44,670 nt of DNA, from contig JAAEZA010000037.1 of NCBI GenBank assembly GCA_018223125.1, positions 1-44,670 of the forward strand, written 5' to 3'. Below are positions 8,395 to 16,926 of the stretch, piece after piece (the first letter of the stretch is position 1; every line of letters starts with the position of its first letter). Made by a program: the position numbers and the translations under genes. This stretch comes from Paracoccaceae bacterium. Its GTDB lineage: Bacteria > Pseudomonadota > Alphaproteobacteria > Rhodobacterales > Rhodobacteraceae. The notes below the pieces were generated by a model, which saw nothing but the letters and a program-made list of their open reading frames with translations, made no database searches and was not told where the DNA came from.

Positions 8395-9369
8395 TCAGGG
8401 TTTCTTGCGCAGAAAGGGCGAAATGTTCATCGCGCCCGGACTCTGGGTGCGCTGGCGTGTGCGCAAGACGGGTGTGTTTGTAGACCGCCCGCGGCTTTCG
8501 CGCCAGACGATGTAAATCCCGCTCAGGATGATGAGCGACGTTCCGGCCAGCGTGGCCGTGTCGAGGGTTTCGTCAAAGATCATGTAGCCGAAGATGGTGG
8601 CCCAGATGATCTGGGAATACTGCATCGGGGCCACTACGGCGGCTTCTCCGGCGCGGTATGCGGCGATCAGGAACAGTCCGGCGACGAAGGCTGTTATGGC
8701 GATCAGCCCGATCAGCCCCAGATGTGCGATTGGCATGGGTTCGTAAACGAAGGCGAGCGCAGCCCCCATGACCAGAAAGTTCAGTGCCAGCGGATAGAGC
8801 ATCAACACGACAGACCGTTCCTGCCGCCCGATGCGGCGCACCACTACAGAGGCAAAGGAAGAACTGAGCGCCGCCAGCAGCCCTGCAAGATGGCCCAGTT
8901 CCAGTTCCGCACTGCCCGGTCGCAGAACCACCAGCACACCGCACAGCCCGAGGACAACGGCGGCCCAGCGGTGGATGCCCACTTTCTCGCCAAGGATCGG
9001 TACAGACAGCACTGTGATCAGCAGCGGCATGGCAAAGAGCAGGGCATAGACCTGCGATAGCGGCAGGTTGGAAAAGGCGTAGAACACGCTCAATGCGGCA
9101 AAAACCGAGGCCAGCGTGCGCGCCGCCACCCACCACGGATTCACGGGACGCAGATTGCCTTCTGTCGGGTCGCGCATCAGCATGGCCGTGACCAGCGGGA
9201 AGGACATCAAGGACGAGAAGAAGATCAACTGTACAGGGGAATAACTGCCCCCGAGGAATTTCACGATCATGTCGTGTGTTGCAAAAAATGCAAATGCCAG
9301 TAGGGCGAAAAGGATGCTGCGCAGGGCCATGTGAAGACTGCTTTGGTCAGGGTCTTGAAGTGCAGTCAT
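8395..9369 (-). CDS. EamA/DMT family transporter
   Basis: About 324 residues from the preferred ATG 9369; the frame stays open to 9402. The protein is highly hydrophobic with about ten membrane helices in two homologous EamA halves (the second includes AAVVAPMQYSQIIWATIFGYMI). DMT proteins export small metabolites or amino acids by secondary transport across the inner membrane; substrate cannot be read from sequence. It converges on the phosphatase gene with a 23-bp gap and lies downstream of leuB on the same strand. Confidence 0.88.
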   Translation of the reverse strand: MTALQDPDQSSLHMALRSILFALLAFAFFATHDMIVKFLGGSYSPVQLIFFSSLMSFPLVTAMLMRDPTEGNLRPVNPWWVAARTLASVFAALSVFYAFSNLPLSQVYALLFAMPLLITVLSVPILGEKVGIHRWAAVVLGLCGVLVVLRPGSAELELGHLAGLLAALSSSFASVVVRRIGRQERSVVLMLYPLALNFLVMGAALAFVYEPMPIAHLGLIGLIAITAFVAGLFLIAAYRAGEAAVVAPMQYSQIIWATIFGYMIFDETLDTATLAGTSLIILSGIYIVWRESRGRSTNTPVLRTRQRTQSPGAMNISPFLRKKP

Positions 9370-9422
9370 CTTTGACCATTCCGGCCCCTTTGGCAAATCC
9401 AAACAGGTCCGGTGGTGCGTGC

Positions 9423-9449
9423 AGGGCGGCCGTTTCCTTGTGCCGCCCT
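9423..9449 (-). terminator. Stem-loop downstream of leuB
   Basis: Inverted repeat AGGGCGGC / GCCGCCCT with an 11-base loop, just after the leuB stop. There is no U run on the minus side, so it is at best a weak terminator or an mRNA 3'-end stabiliser. Confidence 0.45.
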
Positions 9450-9474
9450 GACGGTTTGTTCGGGTCTGTGCCGC

Positions 9475-10578
9475 TTAGAGGCTGGCTTGCAGTTCTGCGA
9501 TGATGGCGTCTGTCATTTCCGAAGTGCTGACAGGTTTGCCGCCTTCTGCCTGCATCAGATCGCCGGTGCGGATGCCTTTGGCCAGAACGGTTTCAACGGC
9601 TTTTTCCAGACGGGTTGCTTCCTCGCCAAGATCAAAGGAATAGCGCAGCGCCATAGCCAGCGACAGGATACAGGCGCAGGGGTTTGCCTTGCTCTGGCCC
9701 ATAATGTCAGGGGCGGAGCCGTGTACCGGTTCGTACATGGCTTTGGGGCGGCCGTTTTCCATCGGTGCGCCAAGGGATGCAGAGGGCAGCATCCCAAGGG
9801 AACCTGTCAGCATCGCCGCACAGTCGGAGAGGATGTCCCCGAACAGGTTGTCGGTGACGATCACATCAAACTGTTTTGGTGCGCGCACCAGCTGCATCGC
9901 GCCGTTGTCGGCATACATGTGGGACAGTTCCACATCTTCGTATTCCTTGTGAACCGCAGTCACCACTTCGCGCCACAGGATGCCGCTTTCCATCACGTTG
10001 GCTTTTTCCATGGAACAGACTTTGTTGTTCCGCTTGCGGGCCAGTTCGAACGCGCTACGGGCAACACGGTCAATTTCCGCTTCGGTGTAGCGCTGGGTAT
10101 TGATCCCCACCCGCTGGCCGTTTTCTTCGAAGATGCCACGGGGTTCGCCGAAGTAGGAACCGGAGGTCAGTTCGCGCACGATCATGATGTCGAGGCCGGA
10201 AACAATGTCCCGCTTGAGCGAGGAAAAATCCGCCAGCGCATCAAAACACTGTGCCGGACGCAGGTTGGCGAAAAGATCCATTTCCTTGCGCAGGCGCAGC
10301 AGGCCGCGTTCGGGTTTTACGGAAAAGTCCAGATCGTCATACTTCGGACCACCCACAGCGCCCAGCAGAACCGCGTCCACTTCCTGCGCTTTGGCCATGG
10401 TTGCATCGGTCAGCGGAGTGCCATGGGCATCATAGGCTGCACCGCCCACAAGATCCTCGCTCACGTCGAATTTCACATCGCGCTTGTCACCGAACCACGC
10501 GATAATACGCTGTACTTCGGTCATAACTTCCTGCCCGATGCCGTCGCCCGGCAGGATCAACAGTGATGGAGTGTTCAT
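9475..10578 (-). CDS. leuB: 3-isopropylmalate dehydrogenase
   Basis: LeuB, 367 residues from ATG 10578; the frame continues 20 codons upstream, but the family begins with the strand [13 protein letters not shown] seen here at residue 6. It oxidises and decarboxylates 3-isopropylmalate with NAD+ in leucine synthesis. Characteristic text includes [25 protein letters not shown], the catalytic-region [10 protein letters not shown] and GSAPDIMGQ. leuD and leuC lie on the same strand about 4 kb upstream, separated by unrelated genes, so this leucine cluster is loose rather than one tight operon. Confidence 0.97.
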   Translation of the reverse strand: MNTPSLLILPGDGIGQEVMTEVQRIIAWFGDKRDVKFDVSEDLVGGAAYDAHGTPLTDATMAKAQEVDAVLLGAVGGPKYDDLDFSVKPERGLLRLRKEMDLFANLRPAQCFDALADFSSLKRDIVSGLDIMIVRELTSGSYFGEPRGIFEENGQRVGINTQRYTEAEIDRVARSAFELARKRNNKVCSMEKANVMESGILWREVVTAVHKEYEDVELSHMYADNGAMQLVRAPKQFDVIVTDNLFGDILSDCAAMLTGSLGMLPSASLGAPMENGRPKAMYEPVHGSAPDIMGQSKANPCACILSLAMALRYSFDLGEEATRLEKAVETVLAKGIRTGDLMQAEGGKPVSTSEMTDAIIAELQASL

Positions 10579-10693
10579 TGTCCCATGTCCTTTTTGATAA
10601 TCTCGCATTTTCCTAGGGCGCAGGGGGCGTAGGGTCAAGCCGAACGGCGCGGTAAAGCCTGTCCGGCGTGTGGATAAATTTCTGCGGCGCTGC

Positions 10694-11572
10694 TTACAGG
10701 CGTGCGGGCAGACGTTCGCTCAGAAAATCGAACACCCGCCGCACCTTCGCAGAACTGCGCAGCGCGGAATGGGCGGTCAGCCAGACGGGCAGGGAAGGGA
10801 TCGTCAGGTCCGGCAAAAGTTCGACAAGGCCATATTGTTCTGCCTGTCGCTTCTGGCAGGCACCAAGCCCGACACCGGCCCGCAGCGCCTCCAGATATGT
10901 GACCTGATCATCCACCCGAAAGGCAAAATCCTCGCGCTGCATCGGGATGCCAAGCGCGGCCATGCCACGGATCATCAGATCCGATCTGTCATAGCCCAGC
11001 AGCACGTGGTTTGCGATGTCTTCAAACTGTTCCGGTGTGCCCTTGCGCGCCAGATAGGACGGGGCACCGTACAGACCGATACGAATTTCACCGATCTTGC
11101 GCGCGATCAGATCCTGCTGCGCCGGTTGTACCATGCGCACAGCGATGTCCGCCACCCGCAGCAGCAGGTTTTCGGTGCTGTTTGTGGCCACCAGTTCGAT
11201 TTGCAGTTCCGGTTCCTGCGCCAGAAGCTGCGCAAGGAATTCCGGCAGGATATAGGTCGCGACGATTTCCGAAGCGGTGATCCGTACCGTGCCCCGCACC
11301 TCGGCTGTGCGTCCTTCGGTGATCAGAGACATTTCTGCAGCGGCCTGCTGCATGGTGCGAGCGTGGTCCAGCAGCGCCTGACCTGTCGGTGTCAGGTCGT
11401 ATCCTTTCACCGCTCTCTGGAACAGTGTCGCGCCCAACTGGGTCTGCAACTGGTCTATATGACGGCCAATGGTCGGCTGGCTGCGCCCGCTTTTGCGCGC
11501 AGCAGCGGAGTAAGAACCGTGTTCTGCCACGGCAAGGAAACTCTGGATCAGGGTCCAGTCAAAACTCTGCAT
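10694..11572 (-). CDS. LysR family transcriptional regulator
   Basis: A 292-residue LTTR. The winged helix-turn-helix is at residues 1-62 ([28 protein letters not shown] shown in part) and is followed by a periplasmic-binding-like effector domain (about 90-290). It is divergent from the epimerase gene at 11681, and the 108-bp gap holds a large AT-rich inverted repeat (11589-11628). By the usual LTTR pattern it should regulate that epimerase and itself. The effector is unknown. Confidence 0.93.
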   Translation of the reverse strand: MQSFDWTLIQSFLAVAEHGSYSAAARKSGRSQPTIGRHIDQLQTQLGATLFQRAVKGYDLTPTGQALLDHARTMQQAAAEMSLITEGRTAEVRGTVRITASEIVATYILPEFLAQLLAQEPELQIELVATNSTENLLLRVADIAVRMVQPAQQDLIARKIGEIRIGLYGAPSYLARKGTPEQFEDIANHVLLGYDRSDLMIRGMAALGIPMQREDFAFRVDDQVTYLEALRAGVGLGACQKRQAEQYGLVELLPDLTIPSLPVWLTAHSALRSSAKVRRVFDFLSERLPARL

Positions 11573-11588
11573 GTTTCTCCATTCATTT

Positions 11589-11628
11589 TTGAATAATAAT
11601 TATACACTTCCAGCTAATTATCATTCAA
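11589..11628. promoter_or_regulatory. Candidate LysR operator, imperfect 14-bp inverted repeat
   Basis: Arms TTGAATAATAATTA (11589-11602) and TAATTATCATTCAA (11615-11628) match as inverted repeats with one mismatch, centred in the gap between the LysR regulator and the epimerase gene. LTTRs bind AT-rich dyads (T-N11-A type) in such gaps. The link to this regulator is inferred from position. Confidence 0.65.
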
Positions 11629-11680
11629 TAATATCATGGATAGCTTTCCGATAGTAGCAAACGTATTGGAAGGACTGGAA

Positions 11681-12565
11681 ATGCCTAGAACTGTATTAAT
11701 CCTCGGCACCTCGGGCCGGTTTGGCCGCAACATGGCTGTCGCATTCGAGCGTGAAGGCTGGCAGTTGCGCCGGTTTGACCGCACGCGGGGCGATCTGGCA
11801 CAGGCGGCTGACGGTGTGGATGTCATCGTCCATGGGTGGAACCCGCCTTATCAACGGTGGGCCAAAGAACTGCCGGACCTGAACCGCAGGGTTATCAAAG
11901 CGGCCCGCAGGTCGGGCGCAACTGTCCTGCTGGCCGGCAACGTTTACGTTTACGGGCCAAACGCCCCCGAGGTGTTCAGCCCAGATACGCCACATCGGGC
12001 CGACAACCTGATGGGACGTTTGCGGATCGACATGGAGCAGGCATTCCGTGATAGCGGCGTGCAGACGATCCTTCTGCGTGCGGGGGATTTTCTGGACACC
12101 CGCGCCAGTGGCAACTGGTTTGATATGATCATCAGCAAGCCGGTTGCCAAAGGGCATATAGATTATCCCGGTCCGGTGGATATTCCCCACGCTTGGGCTT
12201 ATCTGCCGGATTATTGCCGCGCCTTTGTAGCATTGGCAGAACAGCGCAACACGCTGCCCCGTTTTACGTCTGTGAACTTTGAAGGTTACACGCTAAGCGG
12301 CCGCGAGATAGCGCGCAGTCTCGGGGTGAGGGCCGGGCGGTTTAACTGGCTGCCGCTTCAACTGCTCTCGCCGGTCTGGCCCATGGCGCGGCGTCTGTTG
12401 GAAATGCGCTATCTCTGGCACAAGCCACACCGGATGGACGGGCGCGCCTTGCGGGAAATTCTGCCGGATTTTGTGCCGACCCCTGTAGAAGAGGCGCTGC
12501 GGCGTGCGGCGTCAGTCAATATCGACCCAGACAAGACGGTGGTCGGAGCTGGCGCGACCGTCTGA
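11681..12565 (+). CDS. NAD(P)-dependent epimerase/dehydratase (extended SDR fold)
   Basis: 294 residues from ATG 11681, which is preceded by GGAAGGACTGGA; the frame extends upstream to 11636 without a better site. The N-terminal Rossmann motif is VLILGTSGRFGRN, and NVYVYGPN aligns with the YxxxK/YGP region of sugar-nucleotide epimerases. Substrate is unknown. It is divergent from the LysR gene and so is its likely target. Its last 54 bp overlap the 3' end of the convergent EEP-family gene, a real overlap because both C-termini look intact. Confidence 0.87.
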   Translation: MPRTVLILGTSGRFGRNMAVAFEREGWQLRRFDRTRGDLAQAADGVDVIVHGWNPPYQRWAKELPDLNRRVIKAARRSGATVLLAGNVYVYGPNAPEVFSPDTPHRADNLMGRLRIDMEQAFRDSGVQTILLRAGDFLDTRASGNWFDMIISKPVAKGHIDYPGPVDIPHAWAYLPDYCRAFVALAEQRNTLPRFTSVNFEGYTLSGREIARSLGVRAGRFNWLPLQLLSPVWPMARRLLEMRYLWHKPHRMDGRALREILPDFVPTPVEEALRRAASVNIDPDKTVVGAGATV

Positions 12566-13636
12566 ACCGATCCATTCAAACCCGGCCTCTTCGGGCGTTG
12601 GCCAGAACACGCCTGCGCCCGAAACGTTAAGCGCCGCAGAGGGCAGAACATAATCCACCCGCAGGTTGCCCGGGCCCGGTTCATCCCGCCAGTCTGCGGT
12701 GTCTGTGGCAGGGTCTGTCAGATGGTTCGCGTTGGCGCCGCCTTGCGTCTGCGATGCCAGCGCACCGCCGCTTGATCGGGGTGCAGGGTCGTGAAGGTAA
12801 TCTGCTGTCAGAAGCGTGTTGATCGCGTCATGGCTGCCTTCGCCGTCTGCAGGGTCTGCGTTCAGATCGCCAAGCAGGATAAAATCCGCATTCTGCGGCA
12901 CGAGGGTTTCACGGATGTAACTGTCCCAAAACAGGATTTCGGCACGGTTGCGTTTGCCGTTCATATCCTCGGGCCCGTCGAACACCGGTGGTGTCGGGTG
13001 AGAGGCCAGAAGATGCAGCCGCCGACCATCGGGCAGGATCACGGGAACGTCCCAATGGGATTTGGACGACAGGCGCATCGCATGTAGCGCGTCATAGCTC
13101 GGGAAGGCACTGCCATCTGGGGCCTTGGGCATTTCCGCATCCGGAACCTGTTTCCACAGCATGTCGGAAAAATCTCGGGCCTCTTCTGTGGCCAATGGAA
13201 ACCGGGAAACCAGCGCCATAGCATACTGCCCGCGAAAATGGCCAAAACCGTAATTGTCTGCCGGCCCGCCCAATCGTCCATCGCCATCAAGATCCCGCCC
13301 GCTTGGCACGCCGGTGTTCTGGGGGGGCGCGTAGAAATAGGGATAATCGAGCGCGTCCCGGCCTTCGGTGTCTTGGCTCAGCCTGCGCAGAAAGGCCGTC
13401 AGCGCCAGGTTCTCATAGTCGTGGTCAAGCTCGTTTATCAGCAGGATATCAGGGCGGACGGTTTGCAAGATTGCCACAACCGCTTTGATCTGCTCGTCCT
13501 GACCGCGTTCAATGTCCCGTAACAGTAATCCCGGCCCCTTGCGGCTGAGCGCGGTGTTAAAGGTTGCGATGCGGATAGAGTCGGCGGCTGCGGCGAAACC
13601 GGTCAGGCAGAACGCAACAACCAGCAGGAGCCGCAT
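12512..13636 (-). CDS. Secreted endonuclease/exonuclease/phosphatase family protein
   Basis: 374 residues with a signal peptide (MRLLLVVAFCLTGFAAAADS). The EEP (DNase I-like) fold is supported by RIATFNTAL at the start, LLINELDHD (metal-binding Glu), FILLGDLNADPADG and the terminal SDHRLVWVD, which match the Asn/Asp/His catalytic set of the family. It is probably a periplasmic or extracellular phosphodiesterase or nuclease. The gene follows an unknown membrane-protein gene: its ATG region and that gene's stop overlap by one base, so its 5' end abuts the membrane gene's 3' end. It converges on the epimerase with a 54-bp overlap. Confidence 0.88.
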   Translation of the reverse strand: MRLLLVVAFCLTGFAAAADSIRIATFNTALSRKGPGLLLRDIERGQDEQIKAVVAILQTVRPDILLINELDHDYENLALTAFLRRLSQDTEGRDALDYPYFYAPPQNTGVPSGRDLDGDGRLGGPADNYGFGHFRGQYAMALVSRFPLATEEARDFSDMLWKQVPDAEMPKAPDGSAFPSYDALHAMRLSSKSHWDVPVILPDGRRLHLLASHPTPPVFDGPEDMNGKRNRAEILFWDSYIRETLVPQNADFILLGDLNADPADGEGSHDAINTLLTADYLHDPAPRSSGGALASQTQGGANANHLTDPATDTADWRDEPGPGNLRVDYVLPSAALNVSGAGVFWPTPEEAGFEWIGSDGRASSDHRLVWVDID

Positions 13637-14463
13637 CAGGATTCTTCGGGATCAGACAGTTCGATATTCTGTGCAGCCAGAAGATTGGCAACCTTGTACA
13701 GCGCGACAGCCCGCAGGATGGAGACAGCCGGCACAAAGCACCAGATCACGATCATCCAGAGCAGCAGCAGGCTGTTGCCGCTGTTGATGGGCTGGAGAGG
13801 GCCAACAAAGGCGTAAGCCGCTTGCGGGATCAGATAGGGCAGGGTCAGGCCGATGATCAGGCTGACCAGACCGGACTGACGCAGCGTGCCTTGGGTTTCC
13901 TCGCCAATAGCCACATCAAAATTCGGCATGTTGATCCATAGATTGAAGTTCTCTGCGTTAAGCGGCCATGCGAAATTCCAGATCACAAAGCTTGAGACCA
14001 TCAGCGTGATCGCAGTGAGGCTGAGCGCCAGAGCGGCGGCATTGGTCACAAGCCGCTGGCTTGTCGGGCCCATATTCGCTGTCAGCCCTTCAAAGAAGGT
14101 TAGCGGGCTGCCTGTGAAATCCCAGAATTGTGCGCTTTTCATTGCAAATCCGGAAACAGCCAGCGATGTGCCGGTAGAACTGACGGGTTCGCTGAAGGCA
14201 AAAGCAATGCCTGTCAGCAAAAGCGCCAGTATCGCAAAGCGGAACCTGTTATAGGGCGCCGCGAAACGGAATTCGATTAAACTGGGGGTGGTGAACCCGT
14301 ATTCGAAGATCACGAAAGCTGCGGCAATTGCCGCCGCCAGAATCGCCAGATCTGCGGAGTTCGGTGATAGCTCGGGGAGCACGATTACCGGCAATACAAT
14401 CATTGCGGCAACCAATGCGGCCCTCACAGATGCGCCTGCAAGCCTCGTCAACACTGCTCTCAT
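13636..14463 (-). CDS. Conserved multi-pass membrane protein of unknown function
   Basis: 275 residues with about six or seven hydrophobic helices (for example near 15-35, 40-55, 75-90, 140-165, 200-220 and 232-252). I recognise no enzyme or transporter motif. It is the first gene of a pair with the secreted EEP-family hydrolase, their ends overlapping by one base, so the two are probably cotranslated; a membrane partner or envelope role is inference. The C-terminus is acidic (ELSDPEES). Confidence 0.8.
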   Translation of the reverse strand: MRAVLTRLAGASVRAALVAAMIVLPVIVLPELSPNSADLAILAAAIAAAFVIFEYGFTTPSLIEFRFAAPYNRFRFAILALLLTGIAFAFSEPVSSTGTSLAVSGFAMKSAQFWDFTGSPLTFFEGLTANMGPTSQRLVTNAAALALSLTAITLMVSSFVIWNFAWPLNAENFNLWINMPNFDVAIGEETQGTLRQSGLVSLIIGLTLPYLIPQAAYAFVGPLQPINSGNSLLLLWMIVIWCFVPAVSILRAVALYKVANLLAAQNIELSDPEES

Positions 14464-14619
14464 CCTCTCGTCCAGTTCATGCCGGACTTTTGTATAGGCC
14501 GAAGCCTTATTTATGCCTTAATGAAGCCCAAATTAAAAAACTGATCAAGCGCCAGAGCATAAAATTGTTGAGAAACAGGGGGTTTTGGGGCGAACCTGTA
14601 GTAGAATTGCACCACCACA

Positions 14620-14647
14620 ATATGGCCACATTTTGCTGTGGCCATAT
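14620..14647. repeat. Perfect 11-bp stem-loop downstream of leuD
   Basis: Arms ATATGGCCACA (14620-14630) and TGTGGCCATAT (14637-14647) with a six-base loop, 22 bp past the leuD stop. There is no U run on either side, so it is not a textbook intrinsic terminator. It could be an mRNA 3'-end stabiliser, a Rho-linked end or a protein site. Confidence 0.6.
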
Positions 14648-14669
14648 CAATATCTGGTGTTCGGTCCGA

Positions 14670-15275
14670 TCAGACCCAAGGGGCCTTTGCAGTGTAACCG
14701 GCTTCGAAACTGTCGATCGAAGCGGCTTTTTGCAGGGTCAGGCCGATGTCATCCAAGCCATTCAGAAGGCAGTGTTTTTTGAACTCATCCACTTCGAATT
14801 TGAACTCTGTGCCATCGGTGGCAGAGACCGTCTGGTTTTCCAGATCAACGGTGATCCGTGCGTTGGAGCCCCGTTCCGCATCTTCCATCAGAACATCCAC
14901 AGCTTCCTTGGGCAGAACAACCGGAAGGATGCCATTCTTGAAGCAGTTATTATAAAAAATGTCTGCAAAAGACGTGGAGATCACTACTTTGATTCCAAAA
15001 TCCCCGAGCGCCCAAGGGGCGTGTTCACGGGAAGATCCGCAGCCGAAGTTGTCTCCGGCCACGAGAATCTCTGCTTCGCGGTAGGCGGGCTTGTTCAGCA
15101 CAAAATCCTCTACTTCGGTGCCGTCGCGGTTGAAGCGCATCTCGTCAAACAGGTTGGCGCCAAGGCCGGTCCGCTTGATGGTCTTGAGAAACTGCTTCGG
15201 AATGATCATATCGGTGTCGATGTTGACCAGTGGCATAGGGGCAGCAACGCCCGATACTGTCTTGAACTTTTCCAT
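14670..15275 (-). CDS. leuD: 3-isopropylmalate dehydratase small subunit
   Basis: LeuD, 201 residues, the normal length. With LeuC it isomerises 2-isopropylmalate to 3-isopropylmalate in leucine synthesis. Family text includes [19 protein letters not shown] near the N-terminus and [16 protein letters not shown], the substrate-recognition loop. It lies 12 bp after leuC on the same strand with its own AGGAGAG site, so the two form an operon that yields a heterodimer. Confidence 0.96.
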   Translation of the reverse strand: MEKFKTVSGVAAPMPLVNIDTDMIIPKQFLKTIKRTGLGANLFDEMRFNRDGTEVEDFVLNKPAYREAEILVAGDNFGCGSSREHAPWALGDFGIKVVISTSFADIFYNNCFKNGILPVVLPKEAVDVLMEDAERGSNARITVDLENQTVSATDGTEFKFEVDEFKKHCLLNGLDDIGLTLQKAASIDSFEAGYTAKAPWV

Positions 15276-15287
15276 AATGGTCTCTCC

Positions 15288-16697
15288 TTACACCAGATCG
15301 CGAATGTCTGTCAGTTTGCCGGTCACGGCAGCCGCAGCCGCCATGGCGGGGGACAGAAGGTGGGTGCGGCCTTTGTAGCCCTGACGGCCCTCAAAGTTGC
15401 GGTTGGAGGTAGACGCGCAGCGTTCGCCTTCGGACAGTTGGTCGGGGTTCATCGCAAGACACATGGAACAACCTGCCATGCGCCATTCAAAGCCTGCGTC
15501 GATGAAGATCTGTGCCAGACCTTCTTCTTCGGCCTGTGCGCGCACCAGACCGGAGCCCGGCACAACCATCGCCCGCATCCCGTCCTTGATCTTCTTGCCT
15601 TTCAGCACCTCTGCGGCAGCGCGCAGATCTTCGATCCGCCCGTTGGTGCAAGACCCGATAAATACGGTGTCGATTTCGACATCCGAAAGTTTCATACCGG
15701 GTTTCAGCCCCATGTAATCCAGCGAGCGGCGCACCGCTTCTATCTTGCCACCCTGAAAATCTTCGGGGTTCGGGACAGTGGCCGTGATCGGCAGAACGTC
15801 CTCGGGGGATGTGCCCCAAGTGACGGAAGGGGCGATATCCTCACCTTTGATGGTGATAACCTTGTCGAAATGCGCGCCTTCATCGGTGTAGAGTTCTTTC
15901 CAAGCCTCTACAGCCATTTCCCATTGCGCGCCTTTCGGGGCGTGGGGGCGGCCTTTGCAGTATTCAAACGTGGTTTCATCCGGTGCAATAAGACCGGCAC
16001 GTGCACCGCCCTCGATAGCCATGTTGCAGACGGTCATCCGCCCTTCCATGGACAGTTCGCGGATCGCCTGGCCGCAATATTCGATCACATATCCTGTGCC
16101 GCCAGCGGTGCCGGTTTCCCCGATCACGCACATGGTGATGTCTTTGGCTGTGACGCCCGGACGCAGGGAGCCGGTGATTTCCACCTTCATGTTTTTGGAT
16201 TTCTTCTGGATCAGCGTTTGCGTTGCCAGAACGTGTTCCACTTCGGAGGTGCCGATACCGTGGGCCAGTGCGCCAAAGGCGCCGTGGGTGGCGGTGTGGC
16301 TGTCGCCGCAAACCACGGTCATGCCGGGCAGTGTCCAGCCCTGTTCCGGTCCGACAATATGCACGATGCCCTGACGGACATCGGAAACGGGGTAATAGTG
16401 CAGGCCGAATTCCTTGGCGTTGGTGTCCAGCGCTTCAACCTGAATGCGGCTATCCTCTGTCATGGTTTCCGCATTGGCGCGGTCCAGTGTTGTGGGCACG
16501 TTGTGATCGGGTACGGCGATGGTTTTTTCCGGTGCGCGAACGGTCCGGCCAGCCATGCGCAGGCCTTCGAAGGCCTGAGGGGATGTCACTTCGTGGACAA
16601 GGTGACGGTCGATATAAAGCAAGCAAGTGCCGTCTTCGGCTTCATGGGCGACGTGGGCATCCCAGATTTTATCGTAGAGTGTTTTAGGTGCGGACAT
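15288..16697 (-). CDS. leuC: 3-isopropylmalate dehydratase large subunit
   Basis: LeuC, 469 residues, the aconitase-fold subunit carrying a [4Fe-4S] cluster. The three cluster Cys residues are visible: Cys350 in IGSCTNGR, and Cys410 and Cys413 in [25 protein letters not shown] is also typical. A GGGAGGATC site lies just before the ATG. Upstream are a short ORF and a possible promoter (16749-16878) that may control leuCD. A long open frame on the opposite strand across leuC and leuD is a shadow of coding bias. Confidence 0.97.
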   Translation of the reverse strand: MSAPKTLYDKIWDAHVAHEAEDGTCLLYIDRHLVHEVTSPQAFEGLRMAGRTVRAPEKTIAVPDHNVPTTLDRANAETMTEDSRIQVEALDTNAKEFGLHYYPVSDVRQGIVHIVGPEQGWTLPGMTVVCGDSHTATHGAFGALAHGIGTSEVEHVLATQTLIQKKSKNMKVEITGSLRPGVTAKDITMCVIGETGTAGGTGYVIEYCGQAIRELSMEGRMTVCNMAIEGGARAGLIAPDETTFEYCKGRPHAPKGAQWEMAVEAWKELYTDEGAHFDKVITIKGEDIAPSVTWGTSPEDVLPITATVPNPEDFQGGKIEAVRRSLDYMGLKPGMKLSDVEIDTVFIGSCTNGRIEDLRAAAEVLKGKKIKDGMRAMVVPGSGLVRAQAEEEGLAQIFIDAGFEWRMAGCSMCLAMNPDQLSEGERCASTSNRNFEGRQGYKGRTHLLSPAMAAAAAVTGKLTDIRDLV

Positions 16698-16748
16698 TTG
16701 ATCCTCCCGCTATGTAGATTGGCTATTGGAGTTGGCGAGCGTAGAAAT

Positions 16749-16841
16749 TTACGCGGATAGCCCCTGGATGCGCAGAACAACCTGTCCGTGGAAACGCCAC
16801 GGCAGGCGGGAGCGGTCATCCATTGTGAATCTGTGTGTCAT
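16749..16841 (-). CDS. Possible leader peptide upstream of leuC
   Basis: A 30-codon ORF (MTHRFTMDDRSRLPWRFHGQ..., stop 52 bp before the leuC ATG). It follows a reasonable sigma70-like promoter so closely that the transcript would be almost leaderless. It includes a hairpin (CCGTGG/CCACGG, 16786-16802). It has three Leu codons but no Leu run, so classical leucine attenuation is not indicated. It may simply be non-coding 5' UTR. Confidence 0.25.
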   Translation of the reverse strand: MTHRFTMDDRSRLPWRFHGQVVLRIQGLSA

Positions 16842-16849
16842 ACTGCGTT

Positions 16850-16878
16850 GGAATAGACCGAAGCGCGTAGTCTCGCAA
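16850..16878 (-). promoter_or_regulatory. Possible sigma70-type promoter for leuCD
   Basis: On the minus strand, TTGCGA (16878-16873) and TATTCC (16855-16850) are separated by 17 bp. Each hexamer matches the consensus only in part. Position between the DUF1176 gene and leuC supports it. Confidence 0.35.
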
Positions 16879-16926
16879 GTGCTGAGTCGTTTGTAGGCGG
16901 GGCATGTGAGGTGCCGATGCAAGCCT

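Noticed and set aside
9412-10566. A 384-codon plus-strand frame opposite leuB
   Set aside because: His/Phe/Gln-rich antisense text with no domain; leuB motifs on the other strand are complete.
14328-16760. An 810-codon open frame on the plus strand across leuD and leuC
   Set aside because: It is fully antisense to two well-conserved genes, has no family signature, and its composition is what antisense frames show in GC-rich genes.
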